The position numbers were made by a program, and so were the translations under genes. Under the pieces are notes generated by a model. It was not told the origin of the DNA, did not search any database, and saw only the letters and a program-made list of their open reading frames with translations. Of a DNA stretch of 64,000 nucleotides, positions 41,571 through 51,347 are shown in pieces. Position 1 is the first letter of the stretch. Each line of letters starts with the position of its first letter. Origin of the DNA: Streptomyces sp. SLBN-31 (GTDB lineage Bacteria; Actinomycetota; Actinomycetes; Streptomycetales; Streptomycetaceae); NCBI RefSeq assembly GCF_006715395.1, contig NZ_VFNC01000001.1, positions 1,674,001 through 1,738,000 of the forward strand, given 5' to 3'.

Positions 41571-43262
41571 ATGCACCTGCCCCCCGCCGACGACGCCCGC
41601 AGCCCGTACACCGGTTACACCCGCGCCCACTGGGAGGCGGCCGCCGACGCCCTGCTCGCAGCGGTCGAGCCCTACGCCTCCGAGGGCGGCGCGCTCTACC
41701 ACCTCCCCGGGGACCGCCAGAGCTGGTCCGGCCGTCTCTCCGACGGTCTGGAGGGCTACGCCCGTACGCTGCTGCTCGCGGCCTTCCGCCGGGACGAGAC
41801 CGCGCTGCAGCGCTACGCCGAGGGCCTCGCGGCCGGCACCGCGGGCGTGTGGCCCCGCGTCGAGGACCGCGGCCAGCCCCTCGTCGAGGCCGCGTCGGTC
41901 GCCCTCGCCCTGCGCCTGACCCGGCCGCTGCTGTGGGACCGCCTGGACGACGGGGTACGGCAGCGGGCGGCGGCCTGGCTGGGCGACGCGCTGACCGCCG
42001 ATGCGTGGCCCTGCAACTGGGAGCTGTTCCCCGTCACCGTGGGCGGATTCCTCGACGAGATCGGTTACGAGACGGCGGCCTCCCGCAAGGCGATCGACCA
42101 CGGTCTCGCCCGTATCGAGGACTGGTACCTCGGCGACGGCTGGTACACCGACGGCGACGGCCGCAAGTTCGACTACTACAACGGCTGGGCGATGCACCTG
42201 TACCCGGTGCTGCACGCCTGGCTCGCCGACGACCCCCGGCTGCTGGAGCTCTACGGCGGCCGGCTCTCGCGCCATCTGGAGGACTACGCCCGCCTGTTCG
42301 GAGGCGACGGCGCGCCGATGCACCAGGGCCGTTCCCTCACCTACCGCTTCGCGACGACGGCCCCGGTGTGGCTGGGCGCCCTGTGCGGCCGTACGCCGCT
42401 GTCGCCGGGCGAGACACGGCGGCTGGCGTCCGGCGCGCTGAAGTACTTCCTGGAGCGGGGCGCGGTGGACGAGCGCGGCCTGCTCACCCTCGGCTGGCAC
42501 GGCCCCGACCCGGCGGTCCTGCAGGGCTATTCGGGCCCCGCCTCGCCCTACTGGGCGAGCAAGGGCTTCGTCGGCCTGCTCCTGCCCCCGGACCACCCGG
42601 TGTGGACGGCCCCCGAGGAGCCGGGTCCGGCCGAGCGGGCCGACGCGGTCACGCCGGTCGGCCCGCCCAACTGGCTCCTCCAGTCGACGACTTCGGACGG
42701 CCTGGTACGCCTGCACAACCACGGCAGCGAGGACGTCCGCTACGACCCGTACTACACGCGGCTGGCGTACTCGACCGCGACGGCGCCCTCCTCCTCGTAC
42801 GACAACAGCGTGTTCGTCGGGGACGATCCGAGCCGGACGGGGATCGAGCCGTTGGGCGTCGGGGAGGGCTGGGCGGCCTCCCGGCACACGACGGGCGGAG
42901 GAGCGCGGGTGACCAGTGCGGTGCTGGCGCGCGGGGCCGTGGAGGTACGGGCGCACCTGGTCTGCGGGGCCGAGCCGGGTACGACGGTGCGGGTGACCGG
43001 CTGGCCGACGGCGGAGCGGGGCCCGCGGGCCGAACTGGCGCCCGCGCTCGGCCTGTCACCGGCGCTGACCGGCACCACCGGCGACGGCGACACGCTCTTC
43101 GTCGCGCTGGCCCGCCTCACCGGTGAGGCGGACCCCGTGCCGCTGACCGAGACGGTCGACGTACGGGCCGACGGGCAGCGGGAGTTGAGGGTGCACTGGA
43201 GCGAGGGGCCCGAGCTGCGGGTGGTGTTCGGTGCGACGGCGGTCGAGGTCATCGCGGAGTGA
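41571..43262 (+). CDS. DUF2264 domain protein, probable glycan-processing enzyme
   Basis: A 563-residue protein of the DUF2264 family with no signal peptide. It has an (alpha/alpha)-barrel-like N-terminal half (TRAHWEAAADALLAAVEPYA, NWELFPVTVGGFLDEIGY, DGRKFDYYNGWAMHLYPVLH) and a beta-sandwich-like C-terminal half, a layout shared with heparinase-type lyases and unsaturated glucuronyl hydrolases. The DYYNGWAMHLYP tract is the most conserved-looking part. Its place after the lyase/esterase pair suggests it works inside the cell on imported unsaturated oligosaccharides. An AGAGAG precedes the ATG; a GTG seven codons upstream is possible. Confidence 0.8.
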   Translation: MHLPPADDARSPYTGYTRAHWEAAADALLAAVEPYASEGGALYHLPGDRQSWSGRLSDGLEGYARTLLLAAFRRDETALQRYAEGLAAGTAGVWPRVEDRGQPLVEAASVALALRLTRPLLWDRLDDGVRQRAAAWLGDALTADAWPCNWELFPVTVGGFLDEIGYETAASRKAIDHGLARIEDWYLGDGWYTDGDGRKFDYYNGWAMHLYPVLHAWLADDPRLLELYGGRLSRHLEDYARLFGGDGAPMHQGRSLTYRFATTAPVWLGALCGRTPLSPGETRRLASGALKYFLERGAVDERGLLTLGWHGPDPAVLQGYSGPASPYWASKGFVGLLLPPDHPVWTAPEEPGPAERADAVTPVGPPNWLLQSTTSDGLVRLHNHGSEDVRYDPYYTRLAYSTATAPSSSYDNSVFVGDDPSRTGIEPLGVGEGWAASRHTTGGGARVTSAVLARGAVEVRAHLVCGAEPGTTVRVTGWPTAERGPRAELAPALGLSPALTGTTGDGDTLFVALARLTGEADPVPLTETVDVRADGQRELRVHWSEGPELRVVFGATAVEVIAE

Positions 43263-43331
43263 TCCCCTGGGGGCGGACCACCTCCGAATCTCCGTTGCCC
43301 GCGTCGGCCCGGCCGTCCGAGAATCCCTCCC

Positions 43332-43700
43332 ATGACCTCTGCCATCCGCCACACCACCGTCGACTGCGCCGACGCCTACGCCCTCGCCGGCTTCTGGTCG
43401 CAGGTCCTCGGCCACCCCCTGCACCCGGATGACAAGCCCGGCGATCCCGAGGCGCTGATCGAGCAGGCGGGCCTGCTGTTCGTCACCGTGCCGGAGGGCA
43501 AGACCGTCAAGAACCGCGTGCACTTCGACCTCCAGCCGCAGGACCGCACTCGCGACGAGGAGGTCGACCGCCTGCTCGCGCTCGGCGCCACCCTCGTGGG
43601 CGACCACCGCAAGCCGGACGGCACCGGCTGGGCCACGTTCACCGACCCGGAGGGCAACGAGTTCTGCGTGGAGCGCAGTGCGGCGGAGCGCGCCGGCTGA
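43332..43700 (+). CDS. VOC family glyoxalase-like protein
   Basis: A 122-residue single-domain VOC protein, a common streptomycete glyoxalase-like type: AIRHTTVDCADAYALAGFWSQVLG at the N-terminus and WATFTDPEGNEFCVERS at the C-terminus. The NRVHFDLQPQDR segment is typical. Metal-binding residues are incomplete compared with glyoxalase I, so it may be a binding protein or an enzyme of unknown substrate. It stands alone after the pectin island. Confidence 0.87.
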   Translation: MTSAIRHTTVDCADAYALAGFWSQVLGHPLHPDDKPGDPEALIEQAGLLFVTVPEGKTVKNRVHFDLQPQDRTRDEEVDRLLALGATLVGDHRKPDGTGWATFTDPEGNEFCVERSAAERAG

Positions 43701-43740
43701 ACGCCGTCCATCCGGGGCAGGCGGCCGAACGCGCCCACAC

Positions 43741-43774
43741 TTCGGCGACCGCCGAAACGATCGGGGCCTACCGT
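43741..43774 (+). promoter_or_regulatory. palindrome and leaderless-type promoter before the PEP mutase-like gene
   Basis: TTCGGCGACCGCCGAA (43741-43756) is a 7+2+7 palindrome. TACCGT follows at 43769-43774, six bases before an ATG at 43781. The palindrome sits where the -35 box would be, so a repressor bound there should block transcription. Confidence 0.55.
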
Positions 43775-43780
43775 TCCCGT

Positions 43781-43822
43781 ATGACCGAGCCCCCCGTCGG
43801 TGCGGTGGTGGAGCACCCATGA
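43781..43822 (+). CDS. possible 13-residue leader ORF coupled to the PEP mutase-like gene
   Basis: ATG at the predicted transcript start opens a 13-codon frame encoding MTEPPVGAVVEHP. Its TGA overlaps the ATG of the next gene (CCATGA). A leaderless mini-ORF that ends on the downstream start would feed ribosomes into that gene, which has only a GGAG ribosome site. It has no regulatory run of one amino acid. Confidence 0.4.
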   Translation: MTEPPVGAVVEHP

Positions 43823-44598
43823 CCGCCTTCGCCGACCTCCACCACGCCGATCAGCCCCTGTTCCTGCCCAACGCCTGGGACCACGCCTCGGCAACGGCCC
43901 TCGCCGCGCGCGGATTCCGCGCGATCGGCACGACCAGCCTGGGCGTCGCCGCGGCCGCCGGTCTGCCCGACGGCGCCTCCGCGACCCGCGACGAGACACT
44001 CCGGCTGGCCCGTACCCTGGGCGCCGGGCCCTTCCTGCTGTCGGTCGACGCGGAGGACGGGTTCAGCGAAGATCCGGACGCGGTGGGGGAGTTCGCGCGT
44101 GAGCTGGCCGCCGCCGGTGCCGTCGGGATCAACCTGGAGGACGCTCTCGGGCCGCTCCAGCGGCACGCCGCCAAGATCGCCGCCGTCAAGGCCGCGGCAC
44201 CCGGCCTCTTCGTCAACGCCCGCACCGACACGTACTGGCTGGCGCAGGGCAACGAGACCGAGACGCTACGACGACTCGACGCCTACCAACAGGCGGGCGC
44301 CGACGGCGTGTTCGTCCCGGGCCTCACCGACCCGGAGACCATCGTCGCCCTCGTGGAGCGTGTCCGAGTCCCCCTCAACGTCCTCTACTCGCCCGCCGGC
44401 CCCAGCGTCCCCCACCTCGCCGACCTCGGAGTGCGCCGGATCAGCCTCGGCTCACTGCTGTACCGGCACGCGCTGGGGGCGGCCCTGGAGGCGGCGGCGG
44501 ACATCGCGACCGGCCGCCGCCCGCTGGGCACGGCACCGTCGTACGCCGAGGTCGACGGCTTGCGGCGCCAGGGGACGCCCCCGAGCACCCTGCGCTAG
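43819..44598 (+). CDS. isocitrate lyase/PEP mutase superfamily protein
   Basis: A 259-residue TIM-barrel protein of the isocitrate lyase/phosphoenolpyruvate mutase superfamily. PNAWDHASATALAARGFRAIGTTS opens the barrel; LLSVDAEDGF carries the metal-binding Asp, GINLEDA a second acidic site, and NARTDTYW the next strand. The catalytic-loop KKCGH/KDTFG motifs of true isocitrate lyase and PEP mutase are absent, so it is of the oxaloacetate/methylisocitrate-like hydrolase or lyase group, with the reaction undetermined. The start overlaps the mini-ORF stop. Confidence 0.85.
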   Translation: MTAFADLHHADQPLFLPNAWDHASATALAARGFRAIGTTSLGVAAAAGLPDGASATRDETLRLARTLGAGPFLLSVDAEDGFSEDPDAVGEFARELAAAGAVGINLEDALGPLQRHAAKIAAVKAAAPGLFVNARTDTYWLAQGNETETLRRLDAYQQAGADGVFVPGLTDPETIVALVERVRVPLNVLYSPAGPSVPHLADLGVRRISLGSLLYRHALGAALEAAADIATGRRPLGTAPSYAEVDGLRRQGTPPSTLR

Positions 44599-44601
44599 GG
44601 C

Positions 44602-45417
44602 CTAGGCGGTCCGCGCCCGGCCCTCCGCATCCCGGGTGGCCAGCGTCGCCACGAGCCGCTCGGCGAACGCGACGGGGTGCTCGCCGGCCCCGACGTGCCC
44701 TCCGGGGAACTCGGCGAAGCCGGCTCCGGTGCGACCGGCGATGAACTCGGCCGTCCGATGGAGGAGTTGACCACGGGAGTCGGACCCCGCGGCGAGGGTG
44801 AGCCGGTCCGAGAGGGTGGCCAGGGCGGCCGGGTCGGGAGCATAAGAGGTGAAGTCCCGCACGACATGGGCGAGGAAGAGCGCCATCGGGTCGGCCAACT
44901 CCTCCTCCCTGGACAGCGGTCGATCCGAGACGGTCTCGCCCGGCTCCTGCCCGGTGAGCCCGGCGCCGAGCCGGGCGGCGGCCGCCCGCGGTCCGGCGGC
45001 GCGGTAGGTGTCGTACACCTCCCGGAACATGGCCCGGTGCCGCGCCCCGTCGGGCAGCACCCCCACGCAGGGCGGCTCGTGCGCGACGACGTGCCGCAGC
45101 CGCTCGGGACGGCGGGCGAGCAGGTCGAGCGCGGCGATCGCGCCGGAGCTGAAGCCGACGACGTACGCCGACTCCCCGTCGTCCAGCACCTCTTCGAGCA
45201 CCCGGCAGGCGCCGTCGCTCCACTCCTCCACCCGCTGGTCGGCGACCGGCTCGCCGAGCCTGCCGTGCGCCAGCCCGAGCGGGTCGTACGTCACCACGGT
45301 GAACCGCTCGGCGAGCACGTCCGTCATCGGGCCGAGTCCCATCGGGTGTCCGGCACCTCCGGGGACGACCAGCAGGACGGGCCCGTCGCCTCGTCGGTCG
45401 TAGCGCGGTTCAGTCAT
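44602..45417 (-). CDS. alpha/beta hydrolase
   Basis: A 271-residue alpha/beta-fold hydrolase. The oxyanion region is PGGAGHPMGLGP, the nucleophile elbow is GFSSGA, and the C-terminal catalytic histidine lies in EFPGGHVGAGEHP; the acid is probably the Asp in AAGSDSRG. No signal peptide. The ATG overlaps the end of the upstream TetR gene by eight bases, with GGAAGGA as ribosome site, so the two form an operon and the hydrolase is the likely target of that repressor. Substrate unknown. Confidence 0.88.
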   Translation of the reverse strand: MTEPRYDRRGDGPVLLVVPGGAGHPMGLGPMTDVLAERFTVVTYDPLGLAHGRLGEPVADQRVEEWSDGACRVLEEVLDDGESAYVVGFSSGAIAALDLLARRPERLRHVVAHEPPCVGVLPDGARHRAMFREVYDTYRAAGPRAAAARLGAGLTGQEPGETVSDRPLSREEELADPMALFLAHVVRDFTSYAPDPAALATLSDRLTLAAGSDSRGQLLHRTAEFIAGRTGAGFAEFPGGHVGAGEHPVAFAERLVATLATRDAEGRARTA

Positions 45418-46006
45418 CGTCGTGCGTTCCTTCCCGGGGCCAGTGTTCGAGGGCGATGTGCAGTGCGTCGACCGCCTTGTCCCAGGACCTGCGCACATCG
45501 CGCGGGGCACCGAAGCCGCCGCTCGCCTCCAGGGCGCAGTAGCCGTGGAAGGTACTGCGCAACAGGCGTACGGCGTCGGTGAGATCGGGTTCCTCCAGGC
45601 CGTAGGCGCGGAGCATGCCGTAGGTGATCTCGGCGGTGCGGCGCAACTCGGGGGAGTCGGCGACGAGGGACTGGTCGATGCGGATCTGGGTGGCCGCGTA
45701 CCGTCCGGGGTGCTCCAGCGCGAACTCCCGGTAGGCGCCCGCGAAGGCGGCCAGCGCGTCCTTCCCGGCCCGGCCGGCCACGGCCGTCGCGATGCGGTCG
45801 ATCAGCTCGCCGCCGGCCAGGAACGCCATCCGCGTCCGCAGATCCTGAAGGCTTCTGACGTGCGAGTAGAGACTCGCGTCCTTGACGCCGAAGTGCCGGG
45901 CCAGAGCGGAGAGCGTGACGTTCTCGAACCCCACCTCGTCGGCGAGATCGGCGGCGGCCGCGGTGACGCGCTCGGGACTGAGACCGGCCCTGACCATGAC
46001 ACCCAC
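45410..46006 (-). CDS. TetR family regulator, probable autorepressor
   Basis: A 198-residue TetR-type regulator. The HTH is NVTLSALARHFGVKDASLYSHV (about residues 29-50), and the C-terminal ligand domain contains HPGRYAATQIRIDQSL, a pattern of the TetR_C_33 subgroup. GTG at 46006 or ATG at 45997 can both serve as start. A 17-bp palindrome lies right upstream of the start, a typical autoregulatory site. It is co-transcribed with the alpha/beta hydrolase downstream. Confidence 0.9.
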   Translation of the reverse strand: MGVMVRAGLSPERVTAAAADLADEVGFENVTLSALARHFGVKDASLYSHVRSLQDLRTRMAFLAGGELIDRIATAVAGRAGKDALAAFAGAYREFALEHPGRYAATQIRIDQSLVADSPELRRTAEITYGMLRAYGLEEPDLTDAVRLLRSTFHGYCALEASGGFGAPRDVRRSWDKAVDALHIALEHWPREGTHDDD

Positions 46007-46010
46007 CCAT

Positions 46011-46027
46011 TCCTAGAGGTCCTAGGA
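46011..46027. promoter_or_regulatory. TetR-type operator palindrome
   Basis: TCCTAG (46011-46016) and CTAGGA (46022-46027) flank five bases. It lies four bases before the TetR GTG and just downstream of a minus-strand TAGGCT box (46031-46036), so a bound dimer would cover the transcription start. A separate perfect palindrome CCGATTAATCGG is at 46061-46072, further upstream. Confidence 0.6.
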
Positions 46028-46106
46028 AAGAGCCTAGCTGTCCGAGTTTGCTGAGGGCCACCGATTAATCGGCGTCCCCGCGGTAGCCGTGCGGCATCCG
46101 CGCGGG

Positions 46107-46907
46107 TCAGCCGTTCACCCCCGTGTAGTGGTCCAGGCTCCACCGCCACAGCAGCCTCGCGGCGAGGTAGGCGAGTACGCCGAGCACGGGGGAGGCGGCC
46201 GCCAGCCAGTACGGGACACCCGTGTCGTGGCCGTGCCCGGTGAGGACGGCCGCCGGGAAGTAGGCGACGAACGCCAGCGGGATACCGAAGGTGAGCAAGC
46301 CGCCGACCGCCCTGGGCAGGACGTTCAGCGGGTAGCTGCCGAACGTGCCGAGCAGCTCCTCCAGCCAGCGGCTCCAGTAGTCGGCGGTCGGGAAGCGCAG
46401 GGACGCGGAGGCCACCGCCGTGAACAGGGCGGCCTCCAGCAGCATGCCGCCGACGAGGCAGACGACGAAATAGGTGATGCGCCCGGCGTTCCAGTCGAGG
46501 TGACTGCGGGACAGGGCGCCGATCATCAGCCCTGTGGCCACGGTCAGGTCACCGATCGCGTTGGTGGGGAAGTACTGCAGCTGCACCTGCCGGTGGACCG
46601 GCATGGGCCGCAGCAGGTAGACGTCGATCTGCCCCTCCTGGATGAACCGGCCGATGCCGTGCATCCGGCCCAGGACCAGGACGAACAGGCCGTGCGCCAG
46701 CATCCGCGTCGCCGGGATCAGCAGCACGTCGGAGCTGTCCCAGCCGCCCATCCCGGTGAACCGGGTCAGCAGCACGGTCGCGAACACGATCACCGACACC
46801 TGCCAGATCGCGCCGATCGCGATCATCAGCAGGAACTCGGTGCGGTACTCCAGCTGGGAGCGGAAGTTGAGGCACGTGACGCGCCAGGCGATCCGGACGG
46901 CGTTCAT
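46107..46907 (-). CDS. ABC-2 type transporter permease (second subunit)
   Basis: A 266-residue six-helix membrane protein of the ABC-2 (DUF990-like) exporter class. Hydrophobic segments include FLLMIAIGAIWQVSVIVFATVLL and LAFVAYFPAAVLTG; the cytoplasmic loop RMHGIGRFIQEGQIDVYLLRP is typical. It is the last gene of the MFS / ATPase / permease / permease operon, five bases after the previous gene. With the other permease it would form the channel for an unknown exported compound. Confidence 0.87.
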   Translation of the reverse strand: MNAVRIAWRVTCLNFRSQLEYRTEFLLMIAIGAIWQVSVIVFATVLLTRFTGMGGWDSSDVLLIPATRMLAHGLFVLVLGRMHGIGRFIQEGQIDVYLLRPMPVHRQVQLQYFPTNAIGDLTVATGLMIGALSRSHLDWNAGRITYFVVCLVGGMLLEAALFTAVASASLRFPTADYWSRWLEELLGTFGSYPLNVLPRAVGGLLTFGIPLAFVAYFPAAVLTGHGHDTGVPYWLAAASPVLGVLAYLAARLLWRWSLDHYTGVNG

Positions 46908-46911
46908 GACC

Positions 46912-47715
46912 TCAGCCTCCCTGGGAGATGACCCGGCGGGCGGCCCGCCGCCACAGGAACCGGGTGAACAGGTGGAGCAGCACGACCCAACCGGCCTGGA
47001 TCGCCAACTGCAGTGGTGCGTCGGACAATTCGATGCGGCCGACGTACAGCGACAGCGGGACGTTGAGCGTCGCCTGGAAGGGCAGGAAGGTGCTCAGGGT
47101 CCGGAACCACGCGGGGAAGAACCACAGGGGGGCGTACACCCCGGACATCAGGTTCTGCGCGAAGATCAGGATGAGCATGGCGGCGCTGTTGCGCACGGTC
47201 CAGAAGCACATCTGGTCCAGCAGGAGCATGACGTGGTAGAGCACGAGCTGCCCGAGCAGCAGGCTGAGCACGAACACCCCGGCCACGGCGGCCGATCGGG
47301 GCGGTTCCACCACCCCGGCGGCGAGGCACACCGCGTATCCGGCCAGCGCCCACGCTGCCCCGTAGACCTGCTCGCCGAGGGCGCGCAGGGCGTGGTAGCG
47401 GGCGGGTGACAGCGGCCGCAGGTACCAGTAGACGATGGTGCCGAAGTGCATGTGCTGGATGACCGTGTCCCGGCCCGCGTACTGGTCCAACTCCCGCAGC
47501 CGGGAAGCGAGTACGGCCAGGACGGCGTAGGTGACGGCCTGCTCGCGGCTCATCCCGGCCGAGATCGGGGTGCGGTCGTACAGGCCGTTCCACAGAGAGG
47601 CGACCAGCACCACCTGGACGGTCAGCCGAACCAGCACGGCCGTCATCCGGTGCGGGGCGTGCAGTTCGCCGAGCGGGGTGACGCGGGCGGCGCGCCAGGC
47701 GTGCAGGACGGTCAT
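46912..47715 (-). CDS. ABC-2 type transporter permease (first subunit)
   Basis: A 267-residue membrane protein with about six helices, related to its downstream neighbour and of the same ABC-2 class. RDTVIQHMHFGTIVYWYLRPLSPARYHALR is cut by the same kind of short cytoplasmic loop as in the partner. The ATG at 47713-47715 follows the ATPase stop almost directly (the two reading frames touch), so ATPase and permease are made together. Confidence 0.86.
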   Translation of the reverse strand: MTVLHAWRAARVTPLGELHAPHRMTAVLVRLTVQVVLVASLWNGLYDRTPISAGMSREQAVTYAVLAVLASRLRELDQYAGRDTVIQHMHFGTIVYWYLRPLSPARYHALRALGEQVYGAAWALAGYAVCLAAGVVEPPRSAAVAGVFVLSLLLGQLVLYHVMLLLDQMCFWTVRNSAAMLILIFAQNLMSGVYAPLWFFPAWFRTLSTFLPFQATLNVPLSLYVGRIELSDAPLQLAIQAGWVVLLHLFTRFLWRRAARRVISQGG

Positions 47716-47716
47716 C

Positions 47717-48724
47717 TCAGACCCCCTCGGCAACGGGTCCCGCGTGCACGTACGCGGCCCGCATCACGTCCTCCAGGTCCGCCTCGTCGATGGCGATGCC
47801 CGTCACCTCGTACCGCTCGATGACCGCCTTGAGCGCCTGGTGGACGGTGGGCGCGTCGGGTCCGTCCGGGCCGAACACGACCTGCGGGCCCTCCTGCCGC
47901 AGCAGCGCGATGCCCGGCGGCGGTACGACGTCGGTGTGCGCGTCGGCGAGGGTGGCCCGCACCTGCCAGGTCGAGCCGTACGTGCGGCGGATCTCGTCGA
48001 GCGTGCCGTCCATGACCAGCCGCCCGTGGTTGACGAGCACGACCCGCTCGGCGAGCCGCTCCACCTCCGTCATGTCGTGCGTGGTCAACAGGACCGTACG
48101 GCCGCGCTGTTCGACCTGGTGCCGCAGGAACTCCCGCACCTGCTCCTTGACCACCACGTCCATGCCGATGGTCGGCTCGTCCAGGAAGACCACCGGCGGG
48201 TCGTGCAGCAGCGCGGCGGCCAGGTCGCAGCGCACCCGCTGACCCAGGGAGAGATGGCGCACCCGGGTGTCCCAGAAGGACGACAACTCGAGGATGTCGT
48301 CGAACTCCTGCAGACGCGCGGCGTGTTCGGCCTTCGGCACCTCGTAGATGTCCCGCAGGATCGCGAAGGACTCCCGCACCGGCAGGTCCCACCACAGCTG
48401 GGTGCGCTGCCCGAACACCGCGCCGATGTTACGGGCGTTGCGCTCCCGGTCCTCGTACGGCACCACGCCCGCCACCCGGGCCTCGCCGGAGGTGGGGGTG
48501 AGGATGCCGGTGAGCATCTTGATGGTGGTGGACTTGCCGGCGCCGTTCGGGCCGAGCAGGGCGAGGAGTTCGCCGGGTGCCACGTCGAAGGAGATGTCGG
48601 AGACGGCGTGCTTGACGGCCCGCTCCGGGTTGACGAGGGATCTGAGGGCCCCGGCGAAACCGGGCCGGCGGACGGTGGTGTGGAACGAGCGGGACAGGGA
48701 GCGGACCTCGATGCTGCCGATCAC
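47717..48724 (-). CDS. ABC exporter ATP-binding protein
   Basis: A 335-residue ATPase of the DrrA/NatA-like exporter class. Walker A is GPNGAGKST (58-66), the signature is LSLGQ, Walker B is VVFLDEPTIGMD, and the H-loop is LLTTHDMTE. A C-terminal extension of about 90 residues (ATLADAHTDVVPPPGIALL onwards) matches the regulatory tail of this class. The GTG at 48722-48724 overlaps the MFS stop as GTGA. Confidence 0.9.
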   Translation of the reverse strand: MIGSIEVRSLSRSFHTTVRRPGFAGALRSLVNPERAVKHAVSDISFDVAPGELLALLGPNGAGKSTTIKMLTGILTPTSGEARVAGVVPYEDRERNARNIGAVFGQRTQLWWDLPVRESFAILRDIYEVPKAEHAARLQEFDDILELSSFWDTRVRHLSLGQRVRCDLAAALLHDPPVVFLDEPTIGMDVVVKEQVREFLRHQVEQRGRTVLLTTHDMTEVERLAERVVLVNHGRLVMDGTLDEIRRTYGSTWQVRATLADAHTDVVPPPGIALLRQEGPQVVFGPDGPDAPTVHQALKAVIERYEVTGIAIDEADLEDVMRAAYVHAGPVAEGV

Positions 48725-49884
48725 TCGACGGACCTCCGGGTGAGCTGGATCAACCACACGGTCGCCACGAGCGAGGCGGCGGAGAGCAGCGCGAGCAGCC
48801 AGGGGACCGCGTGGATGCCCGAGACCTCGATGCCCGCTCCCAGCAGTGGGGGAGCCGCCACTCCGCCGACCATCGACGCGGCGATGACCCAGGCACCGGC
48901 GCGCCTCGCCTGGGGAAGCGCCCTGTTCAGCCAGGGCAGTCCGGTCGGGAAGACCGGCGCGATGAACAACCCGACTCCCGCGTACGCCAGCGGCGCCACT
49001 CCCTCCACCAGCGACAGCAGCAGACACGCGGTCATGCCGGCCGCGCACAGGGCGAGGATGCGTTCGGGGGAGTGCCGCAGGGCGATCGGCACGATGAGGA
49101 ACCGGCCCGCGGTCAGCATCAGCCAGTACACGGACGTCGCCGAGGCGGCCACGGTCGCGCTGTAGCCGACGGTCTCCAGATGGGTGGGCTCCCAGCCGCC
49201 GACGCCCGCCTCCACGGCGACGTTGAGGACGTACAGGACGAGGAAGCCGAGCAGGACACGGGACAGGCCCAGCGAGCCCGGTCTCGACTCCACCGGCTCG
49301 ACGGGGTCCGTGCGCACGCCGCTGGTGCACAGCGCCAGCGCCGCGGCGAGGACGGCACAACCGCCGAAGGCGTACGCGTAGTTCCCGGGCCCGGCCCATG
49401 CCACCACCGCCGGCCCCAGGACCGCCCCGATGCCGAAGTGGGCGTTGAGGACGTTCAGCATGGCCGTGGACCGGTCGCCGAAGCCGACCGCGAACAACTG
49501 GTTGAGGCCGTAGTCGATGCCGCCGAAGCCGAGACCGCCGAGGAAGGCGGCGGCCAGCGCGAGCGGCCAGGCCGGCGCCAGCGCGAAGCCCGCGCCGCCC
49601 AGCGCCATGAGGGCGTAACTCGCCGCCAGCATGGCCCTGTTGCTGATCCGGGAGTGGATCGCGTTGAAGGCCAGGACGCCGGCCACGCCGCCCGCGAAGT
49701 GCAGGCTCAGACCGAGGCCCGCGCCCGAGGGGGACAGGCCGAACTCCTCGCGCAGGCCCGGGACGGCGGGCCCGTAGAGCGCCTGGAGGATGCCGATGAG
49801 GACGAATCCGACGCAGGACGCGACCGCGGCCGGGCGGCTGAACAGCCGGCCGGCCGCACCGGACCGCACTTCCGTGTCCGCCAC
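48721..49884 (-). CDS. MFS transporter
   Basis: A 387-residue major facilitator with about twelve helices. The first helix pair (VASCVGFVLIGILQALYGPAVPGL) and the loop NAIHSRISNRAML in the position of the 2-3 loop are visible. GTG at 49882-49884 with GGGGGAG upstream is preferred over an ORF opening 28 codons earlier. The promoter TTGTCG-17-TAGCCT lies just upstream. It heads an operon with an ABC-2 exporter, so both systems may export or exchange related compounds. Substrate unknown. Confidence 0.87.
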   Translation of the reverse strand: MADTEVRSGAAGRLFSRPAAVASCVGFVLIGILQALYGPAVPGLREEFGLSPSGAGLGLSLHFAGGVAGVLAFNAIHSRISNRAMLAASYALMALGGAGFALAPAWPLALAAAFLGGLGFGGIDYGLNQLFAVGFGDRSTAMLNVLNAHFGIGAVLGPAVVAWAGPGNYAYAFGGCAVLAAALALCTSGVRTDPVEPVESRPGSLGLSRVLLGFLVLYVLNVAVEAGVGGWEPTHLETVGYSATVAASATSVYWLMLTAGRFLIVPIALRHSPERILALCAAGMTACLLLSLVEGVAPLAYAGVGLFIAPVFPTGLPWLNRALPQARRAGAWVIAASMVGGVAAPPLLGAGIEVSGIHAVPWLLALLSAASLVATVWLIQLTRRSVE

Positions 49885-49939
49885 CCGATCTCCCCCGAAG
49901 AACTTCCGGCCGGGCCACGACGGCCACCGGCGCCGCGCC

Positions 49940-49968
49940 AGGCTATGACCCGGGCGGGCATTCGACAA
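49940..49968 (-). promoter_or_regulatory. promoter of the MFS / ABC-2 operon
   Basis: On the minus strand TTGTCG (49963-49968), 17-base spacer and TAGCCT (49940-49945), the canonical spacing of main-sigma-factor promoters. Transcription should begin near 49933, about 50 bases before the GTG of the MFS gene. Confidence 0.65.
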
Positions 49969-49974
49969 GGGGTT

Positions 49975-51313
<1,339 letters not shown>

Positions 51314-51347
51314 TACAACTTCCTCGCGAGGCCGGAGGGCCACTCCC

